A DNA stretch of 11,628 nucleotides from Caldisericaceae bacterium (lineage in GTDB: Bacteria; Calditrichota; Calditrichia; Calditrichales; Calditrichaceae). A program made the translations under genes and the position numbers. The DNA lies in contig JAGHBR010000474.1 of NCBI GenBank assembly GCA_021160885.1, positions 1 through 11,628 on the forward strand, in the 5' to 3' direction. Positions 7,127 through 11,628 of this stretch are shown here, piece after piece. The number at the start of each line of letters is the position of its first letter. The first letter of the stretch is position 1. The notes below the pieces were generated by a model. That model was not told the origin of the DNA, did no database searches, and saw only the letters and a program-made list of their open reading frames with translations.

Positions 7127-8095
7127 TTACGCATTTATTAGATTTAACGCAACGATTATCTGTTTAAAAAGGCCATCTTCGCACACAGTGTCGTCAATCA
7201 ATTGCACCGGATATTTAAGTCCCTGAATAATAGGGCCCAGTGTCTGGTAAGGTGTTAATGTCTGTACTATTTTTAAACCAATATTGGCCGCATTTAATGA
7301 AGGAAAAATGTAAACATTGGCTTTTCCATTCAAAACATTTCCGGGAGCTTTTTTACGACCAACTTCCGGTACAAACGCAGCGTCAAACTGGATTTCACCT
7401 TCAACTTTTAAATCCGGCGCTTTCTTGCGAATGATGGTCAAGGCCTGGCGCACTACCTCTATCTGAGGATGACTGGCGCTACCTCTGGTAGAAAAAGAGA
7501 GCATGGCCAAACGGGCCGTCTGATTACTTAATTTTTGAAAATTTTTAGCCGTCGTAATGGCTATCTCTGCCAGTTGTTCAGGAGTCGGTCGCGGATAAAA
7601 ATAAGGATCGGCAAAAGCTAAAAGTTGTTTTTCCTGTTCATGCCATACAAGAGAAAATGAAGACAGCATGTGCTGACCATCGGTGAGTAAGTGACTCCAC
7701 TGACTCAGTAATTCCTTGAAGGCCTGTGGTCTGAGCAAAGCTAATTGAGCCTCCTGGTGCCACAACATTTGCAAGCCAAAAAGCGTTGGTTGTTGTAACT
7801 GTTGACGGATTTCCGGAATCTTTTTCTCCGGCGCAAATTGCTTTCTAAAATCACGACAATAATGATCAAAACTGGTAAAATGGATTGGTTTACGGACAGA
7901 AACGCCATTCAAACGTATTTTTTGTGTTTCAGCAAAACTGCGAATTTCGAACTGATTACCAAGCAATAAAGCACGGGCCAGGCCGGTGTCTGTTAACCGG
8001 CGGGCCACTTTAAGAATGCGGATATCCTGAGGTTGTGGAAAAATTACAATGGGTGTTTTAAACCAGATTTTTTCCATCCATTGATCAAATAACAT
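7127..8095 (-). CDS. degenerate phosphotransacetylase (Pta/EutD-family) homologue, possibly catalytically altered
   Basis: The product is 322 residues, matching the PTA_PTB fold of EutD (about 338). Family blocks are clear: FADPYFYPRPTPEQLAEIA, LAMLSFSTRGSASHP, VEGEIQFDAAFVPEV, KAPGNVLNGKANVYIFPSL and LGPIIQGLKYPV. Two functional blocks are changed. The C-terminal DLSRGCS signature, whose serine, arginine and following aspartate are catalytic in characterised Pta enzymes, is replaced by LIDDTVCEDG. The TANVLRA-type block that supplies a substrate-binding arginine reads ALLRPQAFKEL. It may be a pseudoenzyme, a structural or regulatory protein, or an acyltransferase with other specificity. The ATG at 8095 is preferred to that at 8101 because TGAGGA, overlapping the upstream stop, is then 6 nt away. 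Confidence 0.82.
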   Translation of the reverse strand: MLFDQWMEKIWFKTPIVIFPQPQDIRILKVARRLTDTGLARALLLGNQFEIRSFAETQKIRLNGVSVRKPIHFTSFDHYCRDFRKQFAPEKKIPEIRQQLQQPTLFGLQMLWHQEAQLALLRPQAFKELLSQWSHLLTDGQHMLSSFSLVWHEQEKQLLAFADPYFYPRPTPEQLAEIAITTAKNFQKLSNQTARLAMLSFSTRGSASHPQIEVVRQALTIIRKKAPDLKVEGEIQFDAAFVPEVGRKKAPGNVLNGKANVYIFPSLNAANIGLKIVQTLTPYQTLGPIIQGLKYPVQLIDDTVCEDGLFKQIIVALNLINA

Positions 8096-8104
8096 GCACA
8101 TTCC

Positions 8105-8419
8105 TCAGGAATTTTTCTTTAAGTAAGCTGTTAAGACTTCGATGACCACTGATTTGATTTTCTGGTAATTTTGTTTAGATGGCGGCAGGTTTTTCATCAC
8201 CTGTTCCATCACCTGGCGCACCAGATTTTCATCAATAGGTTTTCCCTGAGGAGTGGCCAGAGAAAACTCCAGTAATTCCACGCCTAACTGGCTGGCCACT
8301 GTACGGGCTTCTGGGGTGATGATTGTTTCTTTCAATGGGGCGTACAACTGTTTTTTACCAGCAGCGGCCGCCTGTTTAATTGTATTTGCGGTGATGACTC
8401 TTTTCATTGGTTCATCCAT
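8105..8419 (-). CDS. stand-alone EutQ N-terminal domain protein
   Basis: The product is 104 residues. The first half, MKRVITANTIKQAAAAGKKQ, and then PLKETIITPEARTVASQLGVEL closely resemble the N-terminal region of EutQ (MKKLITANDIR... and IITPEAREVAELLG). A helix LVRQVMEQVMKNLP (about 62-75) corresponds to the LVAQLMEKVLKE-type segment of EutQ and looks like an encapsulation helix. A second amphipathic helix, IKSVVIEVLTAYLKK, ends the protein. The cupin domain that follows in EutQ, reported to have acetate kinase activity, is absent, and the stop lies immediately before the pta-like start. The likely role is shell or cargo contact. The start may be the Met at 8419 or at 8407; neither has a strong ribosome site. 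Confidence 0.75.
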   Translation of the reverse strand: MDEPMKRVITANTIKQAAAAGKKQLYAPLKETIITPEARTVASQLGVELLEFSLATPQGKPIDENLVRQVMEQVMKNLPPSKQNYQKIKSVVIEVLTAYLKKNS

Positions 8420-8444
8420 TCTTTGGTTTCAATCGGTTCAACAA

Positions 8445-9221
8445 TTAAACTTTACTTTTCTTTTTAAGGCGTTTTAGAATTTCATCAGCCAGGGCCCGAT
8501 ATTCTTTGGCCCCACGGGCTGAGGAAGCATAACTTAAAATAGGTTTTTGTGCATTGTAGGCCTCAACTAATTTGGTATTTACACCAATTACCGTGCGAAA
8601 CACTTCTTTGCCAAAGCGCTTATTTAACAACTGAACCACTTCTTTAGCAGCCCGTGTTCGTCGGTCGAACTGAGTACCAAAGTACCCCAGGATCTGCAAA
8701 TCCGGATTTAAATGGCGCTGTACCTTTTGCACGGTTTTTAAGGTCAGTTCAAGACCGGTTAAAGCCAAAAACTGAGTTTGTACCGGGATGAGCACAAAAT
8801 CCGATATGGCCAGAGCATTGTAAGCCAGGTTTCCCAGATTGGGTGGACAATCCAGGAAGACAAAATCATATTTATCCGGAAAATCGTCTGGTTTAATAAA
8901 ATAATCGATTTCTGCTTCCTGCACCATTTCTTCGTAAAATTCGCTCAGGGCCGGTTCTGAAGGGACGCAGTCAAGCCCTTGAAAGGCTGTGGGATAGATG
9001 TAGTTTTTCAGATTCTGCGCACCGTTCAGTAGATAATCACAAATGGTTGGTTGCTCATCCTGTGTTCGATCCATTCCCAGATGCAGAGAGGCACTGGCTG
9101 CGGGATCAAGATCAACCAACAAGGTTTTCTTGCCTTTCTCGGCAAAAGCCGCTGCCAGGTTCACGGCACTGGTCGTTTTACCCACCCCGCCTTTATTGTT
9201 AATGATTGCCAGGATTTGCAT
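8445..9221 (-). CDS. ParA/Soj-family ATPase, McdA-like microcompartment-positioning candidate
   Basis: The product is 258 residues, the size of small chromosomal ParA/Soj proteins without an N-terminal DNA-binding domain. The deviant Walker A is KGGVGKTT at 10-17, with both the signature lysine K10 and catalytic K15. The switch I region is VDLDPAASASL near 36-46, and Walker B is VFLDCPPNLG near 120-129. The C-terminus is basic (LKKKSKV). Family members dimerise on ATP, bind DNA nonspecifically and move cargo through a partner that triggers hydrolysis. The gene sits 12 nt after the BMC-H/winged-helix gene, with the Shine-Dalgarno AAGGTG overlapping that stop, and is followed by metabolosome genes. 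Cargo positioning of a microcompartment is therefore more likely than plasmid partition; no ParB gene or obvious parS is seen. Confidence 0.9.
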   Translation of the reverse strand: MQILAIINNKGGVGKTTSAVNLAAAFAEKGKKTLLVDLDPAASASLHLGMDRTQDEQPTICDYLLNGAQNLKNYIYPTAFQGLDCVPSEPALSEFYEEMVQEAEIDYFIKPDDFPDKYDFVFLDCPPNLGNLAYNALAISDFVLIPVQTQFLALTGLELTLKTVQKVQRHLNPDLQILGYFGTQFDRRTRAAKEVVQLLNKRFGKEVFRTVIGVNTKLVEAYNAQKPILSYASSARGAKEYRALADEILKRLKKKSKV

Positions 9222-9233
9222 GACGCACCCACC

Positions 9234-9845
9234 TTACATGGCAAAATATTTTTGTTGAATCTTTTCCACTTTGCCCTGATCCATCAATTTTTTAAGAATC
9301 AGCCGCACTTCTTTGGTCGATAGCCCAACAAGGTTGCTTAATTCATTGAGTGTGGAACCTTCTGGTTGTTGAGTTAAATGGTGCAGAATAATTTGATCTG
9401 GACTGGAAGGCTTTGTTTTTTCAGCTCTGGATTTTCTACGCCCAGGTCTGGTCGTTCTGGTAAGAGGTCTTTTTTCTTCCGGTTTTACTTTATCTTCAGG
9501 TTTACCCGTTAACAAAGCTTCTTGGTCTTTTTTACGAGTAAGTCCCTTTTTTCTGGATTCAGGTTTTTTACGGGGCGAACTTTCTAACTGATTTTCGGTG
9601 TCATCGTAAGGATTGGCAATAATATGGTAAGAAACCAATTCACCAATTTGTTCAGCGGCTCGTACACCCGCATCTACAGCGGCCTGGCAAGCCCCCAGTT
9701 CTCCTTTAACGACCACTGTAACATAAGCTGCCCCAATTTTACGATAGGGCACCAGTTCGACCTGGGCCGCTTTCACCATGGCATCGGCCGCTAAAATGGC
9801 TGCCACAAAGCCTTTTGTCTCTACAAATCCGTAAGATGCTTTCAT
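9234..9845 (-). CDS. BMC-H shell protein fused to a basic linker and C-terminal winged helix
   Basis: The product is 203 residues in three parts. Residues 1-82 are a full BMC-H domain (start KASYGFVETKGFVAAI, K24, pore loop RKIGAAYV at 35-42). Residues 86-149 form a low-complexity linker with about 22 K/R against 9 D/E by my count, rich in proline. Residues 150-203 look like a winged helix: helix DQIILHHLTQQ, helix-turn-helix LNELSNLVGLSTKEVRLILKKLMDQ, then a wing GKVEKIQQKYFA. Ordinary BMC-H proteins are about 90-100 residues. The fusion would place six DNA-binding tails on a hexamer. It is the first gene of the locus and precedes parA in the same frame, one TAA and four codons apart. Alternatives are a shell-assembly-sensing regulator or a protein-binding tail. 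No clear Shine-Dalgarno precedes the ATG. Confidence 0.88.
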   Translation of the reverse strand: MKASYGFVETKGFVAAILAADAMVKAAQVELVPYRKIGAAYVTVVVKGELGACQAAVDAGVRAAEQIGELVSYHIIANPYDDTENQLESSPRKKPESRKKGLTRKKDQEALLTGKPEDKVKPEEKRPLTRTTRPGRRKSRAEKTKPSSPDQIILHHLTQQPEGSTLNELSNLVGLSTKEVRLILKKLMDQGKVEKIQQKYFAM

Positions 9846-10027
9846 AACAACTAATTAAATAAAATAACGTGAAACAATCAAGCGAGAGTTGGATTTTTTT
9901 GAAGTGACACACTCTTTACCAGAAGATAGGGTCAACTTGATGAGCTGTAATTTTTTTAAATTTGACGACCTATCCTAAGTTTACGTTTAAACCTACATCT
10001 TAATGCTTGAATTTTTCTAAAATTCAC
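9846..10027. promoter_or_regulatory. intergenic region upstream of the BMC locus
   Basis: This 182 bp AT-rich gap lies between the hydrolase stop and the first BMC gene, both on the minus strand, so the BMC promoter should be here. A TTGATT with TTTAAT 16 nt further on lies near the start (about 9880 to 9853) but would leave an unusually short leader. No intrinsic terminator for the hydrolase is evident. The palindrome gtttaaac lies near 9986-9993, and a transposon-like motif at 9925-9938. Confidence 0.35.
9925..9938 (-). repeat. short GACCCTATC-type motif, copy 2 (inverted)
   Basis: Read on the minus strand this is aagttgaccctatc, with 13 of 14 bases shared with 49-62. A looser relative (ttgacgacctatcc) follows on the plus strand at about 9962-9975. 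The copies bracket the ABC ATPase and the BMC locus in inverted orientation. Confidence 0.35.
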
Positions 10028-11628
10028 CTATTGGGTTGCGGGCAATATTTTTAATTCAATATAACTCGGATAATCCCTGGAAAAATAAACTCGTTGTGTT
10101 GCCTTCTGGAAATCTTCATCCCGGGCCTGGTAAATATTCACAAATTTCTGGGGATTGCGATCAAACAGAGGGAACCAGCTACTCTGGATCTGCACCATGA
10201 GGCGATGACCGGGTTTAAATGTATGGTAAATGTCGTTTAATGGGATATCAATAGTTGTAATCTGGCCAGGGGTTAATGGTTCTGGATTGGTGTAACTATT
10301 GCGAAAGCGCGCCCGCATAATTTCAGCACGAATCAATTGTTGATAACCCCCCATGCGAACCTGACAGGGATTGGGCTTGAAATTACGGGTCGTGTCTGGC
10401 CAAACATCGATTAGTTTAACAATGAAATCCGCATCGCTGCCAGTGGAAGTAATGTAAAGTCTGGCTTTTAAAGGTCCAGCTATGGTCAGTGTACTGTCTA
10501 AAATCTGACTTTTAAAAACCAGCACATCCGGTCGACGGGCTGCAAAGCGCTGATCTTCAACCATAAAGGTTTGACCCCAGGTATTGGTGATTTTAGCGGT
10601 AAAAGGGACTGGATTTTGCGGATCGCTAATGTATTCATCAAAAGCCTGCTTTTCTTGCGGAGGCAAGAAATCCAATTTACCTCCACTTTTTAGAAAGAGT
10701 TTTTTGGTTCTGGTTTTAATGGGCCATTGCTCGAAATATGACCAGCGCAGCAGCCCCGTGTCAAAACACAAGGCTTCTGGTTGGTCAAGAACAAATGTTC
10801 CTTTTAAATAGTGCATGAAAAAGGGAAAAAGTACAGAATCTTGAAAAAATTCACTGGTTTTGGCCCCAAAACGGATGTCGCCCAGGCGGTCTCCTTTACT
10901 GCGTTCCCAGGCCCCATGCGACCAGGGCCCCATGACCAGAAAATTTTTGTTTTGCCGATCTTCTTGTTCTATGGTTTTGTAAATGTTTAACGGGCCGTAA
11001 AGGTCTTCTGCGTCGAACCAGCCACCTACTGTCAAAACAGCCGGTTTAATATTTTTTAAATGGGGCAAAATATTACGACGTTGCCAGAAATAATCATAAT
11101 TGGGATGGGCCATGGCGCTGTCCCAGAAGGCAATCTGGTGATGAAAATACTTTTTGTTGGCGTTGGGCAAAGGGCCAAGATCCAGAAAGAACTGGTAGCC
11201 ATCAGGGGTGCCGTGTTTAAACCGTTTGGGCCATTTATTGATTGGCTTTGGTCGTGGTCGTCCAAAGTTAGCAAAAAAGTTAAAAGCCAGCATTAAAGAA
11301 AAAGCCCCATGGTGGTGCATATCGTCTCCAATGAACCAGTCGGCAATGGGCGCCTGAGGTGAAACGGCTTTTAAGGCAGGATGCGCATCAATGGTGGACA
11401 TGGCGGCATAGAATCCCGGGTAAGAAATGCCCCAGATGCCCACCCGTCCGTTATTGTGTGGCAGGTTCTTAATCAGCCAATCGATGGTGTCGTAGGTGTC
11501 ACTGCTCTCATCAACATCATCCGAACCGCGTTTCACGTCGATGTGCGGTGTCATGTTGGTGAAATCGCCTTCCGACATAAATCGACCGCGGACATCCTGG
11601 TTTACAAAAATGTATCCATCTTTGACAT
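10028..11628 (-). CDS. CocE/NonD-family serine hydrolase (peptidase S15 type), 5' end outside the window
   Basis: Alpha/beta hydrolase of the X-Pro dipeptidyl-peptidase/cocaine esterase/acylase group. The reading frame stays open to the window edge, where it encodes the family block GYIFVNQDVRGRF, so the Met codon at 11578 is internal and the real start lies beyond 11628. Numbered from that internal Met, the nucleophile elbow is GISYPG with Ser52, the acid is Asp189 in GGWFDAED, and the histidine is His221 in GPWSHGAW, a complete triad. The C-terminal jelly-roll domain is recognisable from GPLKARLYITSTGSDADFIVKLIDVWPD-type residues (about 370-400) and runs to the stop. Any signal peptide would be outside the window. 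It is probably unrelated to the BMC genes; substrates in this family are amides, esters and peptides and cannot be predicted here. Confidence 0.88.
   Translation of the reverse strand, partial: VKDGYIFVNQDVRGRFMSEGDFTNMTPHIDVKRGSDDVDESSDTYDTIDWLIKNLPHNNGRVGIWGISYPGFYAAMSTIDAHPALKAVSPQAPIADWFIGDDMHHHGAFSLMLAFNFFANFGRPRPKPINKWPKRFKHGTPDGYQFFLDLGPLPNANKKYFHHQIAFWDSAMAHPNYDYFWQRRNILPHLKNIKPAVLTVGGWFDAEDLYGPLNIYKTIEQEDRQNKNFLVMGPWSHGAWERSKGDRLGDIRFGAKTSEFFQDSVLFPFFMHYLKGTFVLDQPEALCFDTGLLRWSYFEQWPIKTRTKKLFLKSGGKLDFLPPQEKQAFDEYISDPQNPVPFTAKITNTWGQTFMVEDQRFAARRPDVLVFKSQILDSTLTIAGPLKARLYITSTGSDADFIVKLIDVWPDTTRNFKPNPCQVRMGGYQQLIRAEIMRARFRNSYTNPEPLTPGQITTIDIPLNDIYHTFKPGHRLMVQIQSSWFPLFDRNPQKFVNIYQARDEDFQKATQRVYFSRDYPSYIELKILPATQ

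Noticed and set aside
8445..9221. Plasmid or chromosome partition ParA
   Set aside because: There is no ParB gene, replication gene or visible parS cluster, and the gene is embedded between BMC and metabolosome genes.
11056..11578. Start of the hydrolase at the Met codon at 11578
   Set aside because: The frame continues upstream to the window edge and encodes a conserved family block, so this Met is internal.

Overview
The window is bacterial and chromosomal in style: compact operons, Shine-Dalgarno sites and no plasmid or phage replication genes. Its centre is a bacterial microcompartment (BMC, metabolosome) locus of about 7.8 kb, all on the minus strand (9845 down to 2049). Moderate base composition, the protein flavour and the RAYT/REP remnant would fit a member of the Fibrobacterota-Chlorobiota-Bacteroidota assemblage such as Calditrichota. 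That placement is an impression and was not tested.

Layout from left to right. Positions 1-480 hold the 3' remnant of a REP-associated tyrosine transposase (RAYT). Positions 504-906 hold an array of two kinds of short palindrome (REP-like). A lone plus-strand FecE/BtuD-type ABC ATPase follows at 1062-1895 and converges on the end of the BMC locus. In transcription order the BMC locus reads: a BMC-H shell protein fused to a basic linker and a C-terminal winged helix (9845-9234); a ParA-type ATPase (9221-8445); a stand-alone EutQ N-terminal domain (8419-8105); a phosphotransacetylase homologue that has lost catalytic signature residues (8095-7127); a roughly 240 bp gap with a terminator-like hairpin; two nearly identical PduA/PduJ-type BMC-H proteins (6885-6598 and 6580-6290); a CoA-acylating aldehyde dehydrogenase with an N-terminal encapsulation-type helix (6188-4779); an EutJ-like Hsp70-fold protein (4760-3948); a PduS-like flavin/Fe-S protein (3946-2597); and a PduT-like tandem BMC-T with the cluster cysteine (2600-2049). 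At the right edge, a 5'-truncated CocE/NonD (S15) serine hydrolase lies upstream on the same strand and is probably unrelated.

How the genes work together. The shell proteins enclose an aldehyde dehydrogenase that turns an aldehyde, CoA and NAD+ into acyl-CoA. PduS and PduT form a plausible electron path across the shell, and EutJ is a presumed assembly or reactivation chaperone. The window has no signature enzyme that makes the aldehyde, no alcohol dehydrogenase and no BMC-P vertex protein, so the locus is incomplete here or works with genes elsewhere. The most striking part is the leading pair: a ParA ATPase directly behind a shell protein that carries its own putative DNA-binding tail. This looks like a microcompartment-positioning cassette, analogous to carboxysome McdA/McdB, in which the adaptor is covalently built into the shell.
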